A DNA stretch of 64,000 nucleotides. It comes from Sulfitobacter sp. LCG007 (GTDB taxonomy: Bacteria > Pseudomonadota > Alphaproteobacteria > Rhodobacterales > Rhodobacteraceae). The notes under the pieces are model-generated. The model was given only the letters and a program-made list of their open reading frames with translations, did no database searches and had not been told where the DNA came from. Positions 27,096 through 35,250 of the stretch are shown piece by piece (positions within the stretch are counted from its first letter, which is position 1; the number at the start of each line of letters is the position of its first letter). A program made the position numbers and the translations under genes. Location: NCBI RefSeq assembly GCF_040801785.1, contig NZ_CP161806.1:1-64000 (forward strand), in the 5' to 3' direction.

Positions 27096-28385
27096 TCAGT
27101 TCATCTGGCCGGGAAGCCAGGTGACCAGGGCGGGGAAAAGGCTCACCGCCAGGACGGCAACCAGCATCAGGGCGCAGAAGGGCGCGGACGCCAGTGCGAT
27201 GCGGCCGGTGGTTTCGCCGGTCAGGCTGCGGATCACGAAGAGGTTGAAGCCGATTGGCGGGGTGATCTGGGCCATCTCGATGGTGATCACGAGGTAGATG
27301 CCGAACCACAGCGGGTCGAACCCCGCATTGATCACCAGCGGCAGGGTCACGGGAAGGGTCATCACGATCGTTGACAGCCCGTCCATGACGCAGCCGAGCA
27401 GCAGGTAGAAGAGCGTCAGCAGGACGAGGAACATCCACGGCTCCAGCTCCAGCGCCGCGATGGCGCTGGCGACATCGGAGGGGATCGCCAGCCGCGCCAT
27501 CGCCTTGGACAGGAACAGCGCGCCGACGATGATGAGCCCGATCATCGAACAGGTCTTCACCGTGCCGAGGAGCGAACCCCACAGCATCTTCAAAGAGAAC
27601 CCGCCGTCCCAGATCGCCAGCAGAAGCGCCCCCAGCACACCAACGGCGGCCGCTTCGGTGATGGAGGCATAGCCGCCGTACATCGACACGACGATCAGCA
27701 GGATCAGCAGCGTGATGGGCAGCAGTTTTCGCAGCGCGCGCCATTTCTCCTGCAGCGTGGTCGGCGGATCCTTCGGAACGATGTTCGACGAGAGGGACGA
27801 GCGGACACCGATCCACCCCATGAACAGCAGGCCAAGCAGAAGGCCGGGTACGATCCCCGCGATGAAGAGCTGCAGGATCGAGACGTCGGCCAGCACGCCA
27901 TAGACGATCAGCGGGATCGACGGCGGGATGAGGAAACCGATGGTCCCTGCCCCGGCAAGCGACCCCATGGCGAGGCGCTTGTCGTATCCGCGCCGGTCAA
28001 GCTCGCGCAGGGTGATCCGCCCGACCGTCGTCGTCGTCGCGGCGGAGGATCCGGAAACGGCGGCGAAGAGCGTGCAGCCCAGCACGTTGACGTGCAGCAG
28101 CGCACCGGGAAGCCGACGGACAAAGGGGGCAAGGCCGCTGAACAAATTCTGCGAGATGCGGGTGTGAAAGAGGATTTCGCCCATCAGGACGAACATCGGG
28201 AGCGTGACCAGTTCCTGCGCGGTGCCGCTGCTCCAGATGTCGCCGGCGAGAAAGCTGTGCAGCTTGAGGTCGCGGAAGAGTTCCAGCGACAGCAGGCCCA
28301 GGGAAAGCAGCGAGATGCCGACCCAGATGCCACCCGCGAGCAGGACGGCAAGCCCGCCCACGATGAAAAAGAGCGGCAGGGTCAT
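27096..28385 (-). CDS. TRAP transporter large permease 2 (DctM type)
   Basis: 429 aa with about a dozen membrane helices. DctM signatures: FVLMGEILFHTRISQNLFSGLAPFVRRLPGALLH, LFAAVSGSSAATTTTVGRI, YDKRLAMGSLAGAGTIGFLIPPSIPLIVYGV and ITPPIGFNLFVI. It overlaps the small permease as ATGA. This is the integral sodium-coupled subunit of the second TRAP system, whose gene order is binding protein, small permease, large permease, then the maleate isomerase-like gene. Confidence 0.93.
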   Translation of the reverse strand: MTLPLFFIVGGLAVLLAGGIWVGISLLSLGLLSLELFRDLKLHSFLAGDIWSSGTAQELVTLPMFVLMGEILFHTRISQNLFSGLAPFVRRLPGALLHVNVLGCTLFAAVSGSSAATTTTVGRITLRELDRRGYDKRLAMGSLAGAGTIGFLIPPSIPLIVYGVLADVSILQLFIAGIVPGLLLGLLFMGWIGVRSSLSSNIVPKDPPTTLQEKWRALRKLLPITLLILLIVVSMYGGYASITEAAAVGVLGALLLAIWDGGFSLKMLWGSLLGTVKTCSMIGLIIVGALFLSKAMARLAIPSDVASAIAALELEPWMFLVLLTLFYLLLGCVMDGLSTIVMTLPVTLPLVINAGFDPLWFGIYLVITIEMAQITPPIGFNLFVIRSLTGETTGRIALASAPFCALMLVAVLAVSLFPALVTWLPGQMN

Positions 28386-28969
28386 TCGCGGATTTCTCCT
28401 TCCACGGCGGGACGCTCAGGCTGCAGGCCGGCGATCAGTCTCAGGAAGCGCGCCAGCAGCGCGAGCCACAGCAGCGTGACCGAGATGGCGAGCATGAGTT
28501 GCGGATAGACCAGCGGGGTTTCGGAGCGGTACGTCGACAGCGACCCGACTTCGGCGCTGCGAATGGCGTAGCGGTACATCGCCCAGGCGGCGAAGCCGAT
28601 GAAGCCCAGCCCCCAGACCGTCGCCATGAGGTCGAGCAGCCGCTGATGCCGATCCGTCGCGGCCGAGAACAGGACGTTCACCCGGATGTGCCCGCCGTCC
28701 TTCAGTGTCCAGCCCGATCCGGCAAACAGGATCGCGGCGAGCATGTAGCCCGAGTATTCGACGACCCAGGGCTGCGACCAGCCGAAGAGGCTGACCGAAA
28801 AGACCTCTACGATGAGCATCACGGCCATGCCCGCCGTCGCCAGCGCGGCGAGCGAAGCGCCGGCGTAGCAGAGCACGTCGATCGTCGTTACGACGGAGCG
28901 CAGAAGCGCCCCGCCCAGGCCGGGGACATGGCACGGCGCAGTCTCATCGCTTTCGCGCGACATGCTCAC
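28382..28969 (-). CDS. TRAP transporter small permease 2 (DctQ type)
   Basis: 195 aa. Four hydrophobic helices (VLCYAGASLAALATAGMAVM; SGYMLAAILFAGSGW; VWGLGFIGFAAWAMY; LMLAISVTLLWLALLARF), with the DctQ-type segment TLKDGGHIRVNVLF. The start ATG overlaps the binding-protein stop by 4 nt and the stop overlaps the large-permease start by 4 nt, so translation is coupled. A second ATG two codons in is possible. Confidence 0.88.
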   Translation of the reverse strand: MSMSRESDETAPCHVPGLGGALLRSVVTTIDVLCYAGASLAALATAGMAVMLIVEVFSVSLFGWSQPWVVEYSGYMLAAILFAGSGWTLKDGGHIRVNVLFSAATDRHQRLLDLMATVWGLGFIGFAAWAMYRYAIRSAEVGSLSTYRSETPLVYPQLMLAISVTLLWLALLARFLRLIAGLQPERPAVEGEIRE

Positions 28970-29952
28970 TCCCCGGTGACCTTGAGGAACTCCTCGAGGA
29001 TCGGCCCGGCCGCCGGGGCGCGTTCGATGAACGCCGGACGCATGTCTTCCGTGGCGTCGCGCATCATCTGCAGAACCTCTTCCGAGGGTGCCTGAACCGT
29101 CATGCCGTGCGACTTCAGCTCTTCCATGCGCGTTGAATGCTCGCCCTCGCTGATCTCCCAGAAGGTCGGTTCCAGACGGGCGGCGACTTCCTCGATGGCG
29201 GTCTGCTGCTCAGGCGTCAGTTCGTTCCAGCTGTCGAGGTTCACGACCATGCCGTTCGAGGCCCAGAGGTGGTTGGTGTTGTAGACGTGCTTGAGGAACT
29301 CCCAGTACTGCTGCGCCGCCGCGGTGGTGCCCGAGGTCATCACCGCGTCCAGACGGCCGGTCGCCAGTGCGGGTACGATGTCGGGGTTGTTCAGCTGCGT
29401 CGCGGTCATGCCAAGCCGCGTCACCATCTCGGCTGTGTTGTTGTCCATCACGCGCATCCGCATGCCCTTCATGTCCTCGGGCGTGTCGATCGGTTCCTTG
29501 GTGAAGAAGTTCTGGCTCGGCCATGGCACGATATAGAGGATCTTCTGGTTGCGCTTCTCCAGCTCGGCTTCCCACAGCGGACGGACGAGGCCGTGCATCA
29601 CGCGCACCTCCTCGTAGTTCTTGATGAGGAAGGGGATCGCCTCGATGCCCAGAAGCGGCACGTCGCCGGTGTTCTGGAAGAGGCCATACTCTGCCATCGG
29701 CACGGCGCCATCCTCGACGGCGCGCAGGCTTTCGTTCGCCCGGATGCCAAGCGAGCCGCCGGCGTGTACGGTCATCTTGACCTCGCCCTTGGTGGCCGCG
29801 GCGACCTCTTCGGCGAACTTGACCGCGTTCTTGGTGTGGAACTCGTTCGGCCCCCAGGGGATCGAGACGTCCCAGCTGGTTTCCGCAACTGCGGGCATGG
29901 ACCACGCTGCAAGGCACGCTGCCGCAGCAGCGATCCGGAAGGAAATAGTCAT
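28966..29952 (-). CDS. TRAP transporter substrate-binding protein 2 (DctP type)
   Basis: 328 aa. Signal peptide MTISFRIAAAAACLAAWSMPAVA then ETSWDVSIPWGPNEFHTKNAVKF. The ligand-binding arginine is likely Arg167 (or Arg165) in MKGMRMRVMDNNTAEM. It is the first gene of the leftward TRAP 2 operon. Upstream, a perfect TTGACA reads leftward at 30040 to 30035, and right behind it sits a copy of the regulon palindrome (30043-30058), although the -10 is poor. Confidence 0.92.
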   Translation of the reverse strand: MTISFRIAAAAACLAAWSMPAVAETSWDVSIPWGPNEFHTKNAVKFAEEVAAATKGEVKMTVHAGGSLGIRANESLRAVEDGAVPMAEYGLFQNTGDVPLLGIEAIPFLIKNYEEVRVMHGLVRPLWEAELEKRNQKILYIVPWPSQNFFTKEPIDTPEDMKGMRMRVMDNNTAEMVTRLGMTATQLNNPDIVPALATGRLDAVMTSGTTAAAQQYWEFLKHVYNTNHLWASNGMVVNLDSWNELTPEQQTAIEEVAARLEPTFWEISEGEHSTRMEELKSHGMTVQAPSEEVLQMMRDATEDMRPAFIERAPAAGPILEEFLKVTGE

Positions 29953-30042
29953 TGATAGCTCCCTGACGATAGGGCCGGGTTTTCGATCCCGGCTTCGGTG
30001 TCGTGGCGTCAGGGTGACTCTCTTCCCGGGCGCTTGTCAATA

Positions 30043-30058
30043 ATTCATACGGACAAAT
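30043..30058. promoter_or_regulatory. Regulon palindrome, copy a (upstream of TRAP 2)
   Basis: ATTCATACGGACAAAT matches ATTTGTCCGGACAAAT at 13 of 16 positions; the right arm CGGACAAAT is intact. For leftward transcription it lies directly upstream of a perfect TTGACA (30040 to 30035). Confidence 0.55.
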
Positions 30059-30121
30059 TTCTCAGTCGAGGCCTGGCCGTCCGAACCGCCCGCAAAAACG
30101 GCAGCCGCGACCTGCGACCGG

Positions 30122-30865
30122 TCAGCCGAGGCGCCCGCCCGTGCGGGTCATCCGAAGCTCGTAGGAAAAATGATCGACCGGGTGATAGTTCACCGAGGCG
30201 AGTAGAAGCGCTCCGTCCCCGTCCAGATAGCGCCGGACGACCCGCGCGGCCCAGGCGTCGGAATCCTGGTCCAGCACTGTGGCAGCCTGGGGCGGCAGGC
30301 GGACCACCTCGATCACCTGTTCGACCTCCGAGACCTCGATTCCGAAGCTCTGTTCCATCAGCGCGTAGATTGCGCCCTGATAGTCGGCCAGCTTCGCCCG
30401 GATGTCGGCGAAACGCATGTCGATGTAGACGAGGCTGAAGCAGATCGGCACGTCGGCGTCCCGCTCCAGCCGGAGCGCCTCGATGCAGAGCCAGTCGGCG
30501 TCATCGTCTATACCGGTCGCCGGATCCGGCCTGCCCTCGTGCACCTCGAGAAACCTGAGCCGCGTGTCGGAGGCATAGGCGAAGAGCTGATCGAGCGACT
30601 TCATCGCGTGGACGTAGTGGCTCCGCACCTCGGTCGACAGCACGCGTGATCCGGACCCCTGCCTGCGATGGATCAGCCCGGTTTCGGACAGGCGGCGCAA
30701 CGCCTCGCGCGTGGTGTGGCGGCTGATCGAAAACTCTTCGGACAGTTGGCTCTCCGTGGGCAGATGTGATCCGACCGGGTAGAGACCCTCCTGGATGCGC
30801 TGTTTGAGGATATCGCTGACCGCAATGTACTGCGGCGTTGTCCGTCGAGCTTCCGTATCACTCAC
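30122..30865 (-). CDS. GntR family regulator, HutC/UTRA type
   Basis: 247 aa from a GTG at 30865 with AGGAAGGA upstream. The N-terminal GntR winged helix is clear (LKQRIQEGLYPVGSHLPTESQLSEEFSISRHTTREALRR, wing RQGSGSRV). The rest is a UTRA effector domain (VEQVIEVVRLPPQAATVLDQD; LLLASVNYHPVDHFSYEL). It overlaps the preceding CoA-transferase gene by 8 nt, so it is the last gene of the unit running from 35120. Being the only HutC-type regulator in the window, inside a unit whose promoter carries two copies of the recurring palindrome, it is the best candidate to bind that motif. Binding itself is inferred. Confidence 0.9.
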   Translation of the reverse strand: MSDTEARRTTPQYIAVSDILKQRIQEGLYPVGSHLPTESQLSEEFSISRHTTREALRRLSETGLIHRRQGSGSRVLSTEVRSHYVHAMKSLDQLFAYASDTRLRFLEVHEGRPDPATGIDDDADWLCIEALRLERDADVPICFSLVYIDMRFADIRAKLADYQGAIYALMEQSFGIEVSEVEQVIEVVRLPPQAATVLDQDSDAWAARVVRRYLDGDGALLLASVNYHPVDHFSYELRMTRTGGRLG

Positions 30866-32114
30866 AGTCTGTCCTTCCTCGTCGAGTAGCCCCCCGGAAC
30901 GCGGGGTCCGCGATGGCGCGCAGCCGGTCGGCGCGCGTCGCAAGCCCGGCGTCCCGCAGATCGGCGATGCCATGTTCCGTCACGACAATGTCTATATCAG
31001 ACCGTGACGCACTGACGATGGTCCCCGACGCAAGGCGGGGAACGATGCGGCTCTGGCGGCCGTCGCGGGTGGTCGACGACAGCGCGATCACCGCGAGCCC
31101 GCCCGGAGAGGCGCGCGCTCCGCGCAGGAAGTCGGCGAGCCCGCCAAGCCCGCTGGTCTGAGCGCCGCCAAGCGATTCCGCATTCACCTGGCCCGTCAGG
31201 TCGACCTCGAACGCGGAGTTCACGGCGACAAAGCCAGGGATCGCGTCGAGGGTCCCGAGCGCATGGGTGTATCCGACCGGCTTGAGGGAGATCGCCTGCG
31301 CGTCCCGCAGCCGCTCATAGAACGAGGCATCCCCAAGCGCGACGCCGGTGGTAACCCCGCGCGAGAACACCTCCCGCGCTTCGATGACGGCGGGAGAGAT
31401 CATGCCGGCGTGATAGCCGAGGTCCCTCCGCCGATCGCGGACAAGACGCCGGAGGATGGCGGTCTGCAACCGGCCAAGGCCAAGCTGGAGCGTCCCGCCC
31501 TCCGGGATCAGGCCAGCGATATGCCCGGCGATGGCATCGGAAACGGTGTCGGTCCCCGGATCGGGCAGCGTCGCAGGCGATGTGTTGCCGCCATCTGCCA
31601 GCACGGCGAAGCGCGACAGGGGAAGACGCGGCGCGCCGGAAAGGTCTGGCATGGCCTGCGAGACGACGCCGACCAGCATCGCCCCCGCGGCCTCTGCGGC
31701 CGGCAGGAAATCGGCGGACAGTCCCAGCCCGACCGTGCCATCCGGCGCAGGCGGCGGCACGGCGGCGTAAGCGATATCGATGATCCCGGGGCGTGCGATG
31801 CGCGACCAGAAATCGCTGTAATGCAGCGGCAGGTGATCGACCCGTCCAGTCGCACTCGATGCGGCAAGCGCGGCGGTCGTGAAGATGGTTTCGACGCGTG
31901 TGTTGCGGCCAAGCGCGCTGTAGTCGCGCGTGTTGACGCCCGGTACGAAGGCGCCCGTGAGGCACAGATCCTGCCAGAGGTCCGGGTCGGCGGCCACCGC
32001 GTCCAGCAGGGCGATCGGTTCGGACGGACCACCGGCGATTAGAACGCGACAGCCGCGCCGGGCCAGCCGGGCGGCGTCGGAAGGCGAAATCATATCGGAG
32101 GGAAGCGGGATCAT
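30858..32114 (-). CDS. Acetyl-CoA hydrolase/transferase family protein (4-hydroxybutyrate CoA-transferase-like)
   Basis: 418 aa, class I CoA-transferase fold in a single chain. The C-terminal half carries NSAFEVDLTGQVNAESLGGAQTSGLGG, which includes the glutamate expected to form the glutamyl-CoA thioester, followed by VTEHGIADLRDAG. Such enzymes move CoA from acetyl- or succinyl-CoA to a small carboxylic acid or hydrolyse acyl-CoA. It sits between TRAP 3 and the GntR gene, so it probably activates the acid that TRAP 3 imports. Substrate unknown. Confidence 0.88.
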   Translation of the reverse strand: MIPLPSDMISPSDAARLARRGCRVLIAGGPSEPIALLDAVAADPDLWQDLCLTGAFVPGVNTRDYSALGRNTRVETIFTTAALAASSATGRVDHLPLHYSDFWSRIARPGIIDIAYAAVPPPAPDGTVGLGLSADFLPAAEAAGAMLVGVVSQAMPDLSGAPRLPLSRFAVLADGGNTSPATLPDPGTDTVSDAIAGHIAGLIPEGGTLQLGLGRLQTAILRRLVRDRRRDLGYHAGMISPAVIEAREVFSRGVTTGVALGDASFYERLRDAQAISLKPVGYTHALGTLDAIPGFVAVNSAFEVDLTGQVNAESLGGAQTSGLGGLADFLRGARASPGGLAVIALSSTTRDGRQSRIVPRLASGTIVSASRSDIDIVVTEHGIADLRDAGLATRADRLRAIADPAFRGATRRGRTDCE

Positions 32115-32175
32115 GACGACCGCGCCGCCCCGATGTCGTCCCCCGGCAGAGAAGTCGGGGGACAGGCGTGGAGGC

Positions 32176-33210
32176 TCATTCGATCGTCAGGCCCGTGAGG
32201 TCGGAGAGGTTCTCGTTGAAGGCTGTCTTGCAGATGTCACCGCAGCGCGCGACCCAGCCGGGCAGGACTGTCTCGATCAGGGCCTGGCGGCGCATCTCGA
32301 TGTCCTGCTCGCTCGGTTCGACGCGGGTCATCCCTGCGGGCTCGCCCAGGGGGCACGGACCGGTGGAGTTGCAGGCATAGCCCATCGAGTTCTCCTCGAA
32401 GTTCAGCGCCCACATCTTGTCGGACAGCGCGGTGATCTCGGTGGTCAGGAACTCCTGCACGGCAGGGTCGAGGCCATCCCACCAAGCAGCGTTGGCGACG
32501 GTCGCCCCCGCGCCGAAGTTGATCGGCAGCGTGTATATGTAATTCGCCGCCTCGTACCATTTGGCCGAGTAGCCGCCAAGAGAGCCCGTGATCGCGCAGT
32601 CGACCACGCCCTGTTCCAGCGCCTGCTGCACCTCACCGAAGGACACGTTGACTCCGGTGCCCCCGAAATGCTCGATGAACTCGATCTGGCTCGCGCCCGA
32701 GGTACGGACGCGACGGCCCTTCAGGTCTGAAAGACCCGTGATCTCGTCCCGGCAGTACAGGACCTGGTTCTGGTAGGACTGCAGGGAGATCAGGTGAAGC
32801 CCCATGTTGTCCCGCATGTAGGTTGCGAGCGTCGGCTTGAACGCTTCGGAGACCTTGCGGAACTCCTCCATCGTCGGCGAGAGGCCGGCAAGGTCGGTCG
32901 CATCGAGGAAGGGGTCCGCACCGGTGTGGTGACCCAGCTGGCCGGTGGTGATGTGCATCACGCCGTCCTTCACCATCCCGAACATGTCCCCACCCTTCAG
33001 CCCCATCTCGTTCATGGTGCGAAAATTCGCGGTGATGGCCCCGCCGCTGGCTGGTCCGATTTCCTGGGTCCAGAACGGTGCTTCCAGCGTCTGGCTCTGT
33101 GTCGTGATGCCGAGGTTCCCGATCACGTTGATCGTCGTCTCGGGCAGCGCCTGCGAAACCGCGGCCGTCGGCAGCGCCATCAGCAGGGCCAGTGTCTTGA
33201 GGTGTTTCAT
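32176..33210 (-). CDS. TRAP transporter substrate-binding protein 3 (DctP type), cysteine-rich
   Basis: 344 aa. Signal peptide MKHLKTLALLMALPTAAVSQALP, then ETTINVIGNLGITTQSQTLEAPFW. Arg169 in LKGRRVRTSGASQ fits the ligand-binding position. Unusually for an exported TRAP protein it has six cysteines in the mature part (LYCRDE, VVDCAITG, YACNSTGPCPLG, ARCGDICK), enough for three disulfides. It is encoded last of the three TRAP genes here (small, large, binding protein), the reverse of the other sets. Confidence 0.9.
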   Translation of the reverse strand: MKHLKTLALLMALPTAAVSQALPETTINVIGNLGITTQSQTLEAPFWTQEIGPASGGAITANFRTMNEMGLKGGDMFGMVKDGVMHITTGQLGHHTGADPFLDATDLAGLSPTMEEFRKVSEAFKPTLATYMRDNMGLHLISLQSYQNQVLYCRDEITGLSDLKGRRVRTSGASQIEFIEHFGGTGVNVSFGEVQQALEQGVVDCAITGSLGGYSAKWYEAANYIYTLPINFGAGATVANAAWWDGLDPAVQEFLTTEITALSDKMWALNFEENSMGYACNSTGPCPLGEPAGMTRVEPSEQDIEMRRQALIETVLPGWVARCGDICKTAFNENLSDLTGLTIE

Positions 33211-33246
33211 TCGGATCTCCCGTTGGTTCGTTGTCGTTTTTTCGGA

Positions 33247-34536
33247 TCAGCCGCGGAGCAGGTCCGGCAACCACAGCGCCAGCCCAGGCACCGCGATCAG
33301 CAGGACCATGAGAACGATCATCATGACGAGAAACGGCAGCGCCCCGATCGAGACGTCCGAGAACGGGCCGTTGCCCCGGACGGACTGCACCACGAAGAGG
33401 TTCACGCCGATCGGCGGGGTGATCAGGGCCGCTTCGATCAGCACCATGAAGAGGACGCCGAACCAGATCGGGTCGTAGCCGAGGCTGGTCACGATCGGCA
33501 CGACGATCGGCGTCGTGGCGATCATCAGCGAGAGTGTCTCCATGAAGCACCCCAGGAAGAGGTAGACGACGATGATGATCGCCATGACCATTATCGGCGG
33601 GATGTCGAGCCCGGTGACAAGCGACTTGATCTGTCCCGAGATGCCGATCGCCACCATGGCGAAGTTCAGCAGAATCGCGGTCAGCACGATCAGCATCACC
33701 ATGCAGGTCGTCTTGGTCGTCCGCTCGAAGGCGACGGCCAGAAGCGACCAGGACAGGCGGCGCACCCAGGCGGCCAGCGCGAGCGAACCGATGACGCCAA
33801 GGGCCGCGGCTTCGGTCGGGGTTGCAAGGCCCAGGTAGATCGACCCGACCATGAGAAGGAAGATCAGCAGGGGCGGCAGCAGGGAGGGAAGCGAGCGCGC
33901 CCTTTCTCCCCAGGTGACGGGCGCCCCGCGCTGGCCGCCGAGGTCGGGACGCAACGAGCAGATCAGCAGGATGACGAGCGAAAAGAGCCCCGCGAGCAGC
34001 AGGCCGGGGATGAGGCCGGCAATGTAGAGGCGACCGATTGATACCTCGGCCAGCACTCCATACAGGATCATGTTGATCGACGGCGGGATCAGGATGCCCA
34101 GCGTCCCGCCAGCCGCGATGGAGCCGAGGAAGAGCCGGGGATGATAGCCGCCTTCCTTCAGCTGCGGCATGGCCACGGTCCCGATGGTTGCGGCAGAGGC
34201 GACCGAAGAACCGGACGTCGCGGAGAAGAGCGCGCAGGAGGTGATGTTGGTGTGCAGCAGCCCGCCGGGGATCCAGCGCACCCATTTGTCCAGCGCCGAG
34301 AACATGGCTTGCGCGATGCCGGAGCCCAGAAGGATTTCTCCGGTCAGGATGAACAGCGGCACCGCGACCAGCGTGAAGTTCGTCGACCCGCCCCAGAGCA
34401 GCTCTCCCATGGCGGGAAGGACGGGGAAGACCGAGAACAGCTGGTCGAGCGACAGCGTCACGATGCCGAGCACCGCCGCGACCGGCAGACCCAGCAGGAG
34501 CAGGCCGAACAGCAGGATGACGAGGACCGCGATCAT
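33247..34536 (-). CDS. TRAP transporter large permease 3 (DctM type)
   Basis: 429 aa. Signatures FILTGEILLGSGIAQAMFSALDKWVRWIPGGLLH, LFSATSGSSVASAATIG, YHPRLFLGSIAAGGTLGILIPPSINMILYGV and ITPPIGVNLFVV. About twelve hydrophobic segments. Its start overlaps the small-permease stop as ATGA, and the binding-protein gene follows after 36 nt. It is the sodium-coupled solute carrier of the third TRAP system. Confidence 0.93.
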   Translation of the reverse strand: MIAVLVILLFGLLLLGLPVAAVLGIVTLSLDQLFSVFPVLPAMGELLWGGSTNFTLVAVPLFILTGEILLGSGIAQAMFSALDKWVRWIPGGLLHTNITSCALFSATSGSSVASAATIGTVAMPQLKEGGYHPRLFLGSIAAGGTLGILIPPSINMILYGVLAEVSIGRLYIAGLIPGLLLAGLFSLVILLICSLRPDLGGQRGAPVTWGERARSLPSLLPPLLIFLLMVGSIYLGLATPTEAAALGVIGSLALAAWVRRLSWSLLAVAFERTTKTTCMVMLIVLTAILLNFAMVAIGISGQIKSLVTGLDIPPIMVMAIIIVVYLFLGCFMETLSLMIATTPIVVPIVTSLGYDPIWFGVLFMVLIEAALITPPIGVNLFVVQSVRGNGPFSDVSIGALPFLVMMIVLMVLLIAVPGLALWLPDLLRG

Positions 34537-35120
34537 GACGTGCGTTGCATCGCTGCGGCATCCGAGAGCGCGTCCGCCCCCTCGTCATGGGCAACGGCGA
34601 TCCTGTCGGCCTCCTCGGTTCTCCCCTGGATCAGCAGCGTGGCATGGCGCCATGCGAGGATGAGCGCCGTGACGCCAAGGATGATGAACCCCGCCGCCCA
34701 GACCGATTGCGGCCAGGCGAGTGCGAGGTTCAGGTCCGACCCGGACCGTACGTCGCGCGCGGCATTCGACAGCATCAGACGGGTGGAAAACCAGCCGAGA
34801 AGACCTCCGAGCCAGGCAACCGACAGGAGCGCGGCGCAATCGAGCCACCGCCGGATCCCTTCGGGGACGTGGCGCTGCAGGACGTCGATCCGCACATTCG
34901 CCCCGCTGAGCAGCGCGTAGGGCAGCCCAAGGGCGACGGCCATGGCGAACAGGAGAGAGCCGAACTCGAACGAGTAGAAGGGCGCGATCCGGAACATGTT
35001 CCGCGCAAGCACATCGCCCGTCACCAGCAGCGCGGTAAGAAGAACCAGCATCCCCGCGATGCGGGCCAGCCAGCGCGTGACGAGCGTGAGGCGGGCTTGA
35101 ATGAAGTCTGTGTCAGTCAT
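34533..35120 (-). CDS. TRAP transporter small permease 3 (DctQ type)
   Basis: 195 aa with four membrane helices (LARIAGMLVLLTALLVTGDVLARN; EFGSLLFAMAVALGLPYALL; LLSVAWLGGLLGWF; AAGFIILGVTALILAWRHATLL) and the conserved LLSGANVRIDVLQR segment. It is the first gene after a well-formed promoter at 35146-35175 carrying the regulon palindrome, giving a leader of about 20 nt. The unit continues through large permease, binding protein, CoA-transferase and GntR regulator. Confidence 0.88.
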   Translation of the reverse strand: MTDTDFIQARLTLVTRWLARIAGMLVLLTALLVTGDVLARNMFRIAPFYSFEFGSLLFAMAVALGLPYALLSGANVRIDVLQRHVPEGIRRWLDCAALLSVAWLGGLLGWFSTRLMLSNAARDVRSGSDLNLALAWPQSVWAAGFIILGVTALILAWRHATLLIQGRTEEADRIAVAHDEGADALSDAAAMQRTS

Positions 35121-35145
35121 CTGCGGCCCTTCATCTGCTGACCCG

Positions 35146-35175
35146 ACTATAAGCGCCCGAAAATTGTCCGGTCAA
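35146..35175 (-). promoter_or_regulatory. Promoter of the TRAP 3 - CoA-transferase - gntR unit
   Basis: Leftward TTGACC (35175 to 35170; five of six), 18 bp spacer, TATAGT (35151 to 35146; five of six). It separates this unit from the ten-gene operon ending at 35251. Operator copy b1 covers the -35 hexamer. Confidence 0.65.
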
Positions 35176-35177
35176 TT
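35162..35177. promoter_or_regulatory. Regulon palindrome, copy b1
   Basis: AATTGTCCGGTCAATT: arms AATTG/CAATT around TCCGGT, 13 of 16 to the shared motif. It overlaps the -35 of the leftward TRAP 3 promoter. Confidence 0.65.
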
Positions 35178-35178
35178 T

Positions 35179-35194
35179 ATTTGTCCAGTCCAAT
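35179..35194. promoter_or_regulatory. Regulon palindrome, copy b2
   Basis: ATTTGTCCAGTCCAAT: the left half ATTTGTCC is intact, 13 of 16 overall. It is 17 bp from b1 centre to centre, upstream of the same promoter. Confidence 0.6.
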
Positions 35195-35250
35195 TTCCCT
35201 AAAGAGCCCTTCTGCCCGGAAAAGCAGCCTCAGGAGAAACCGCATGAGGT

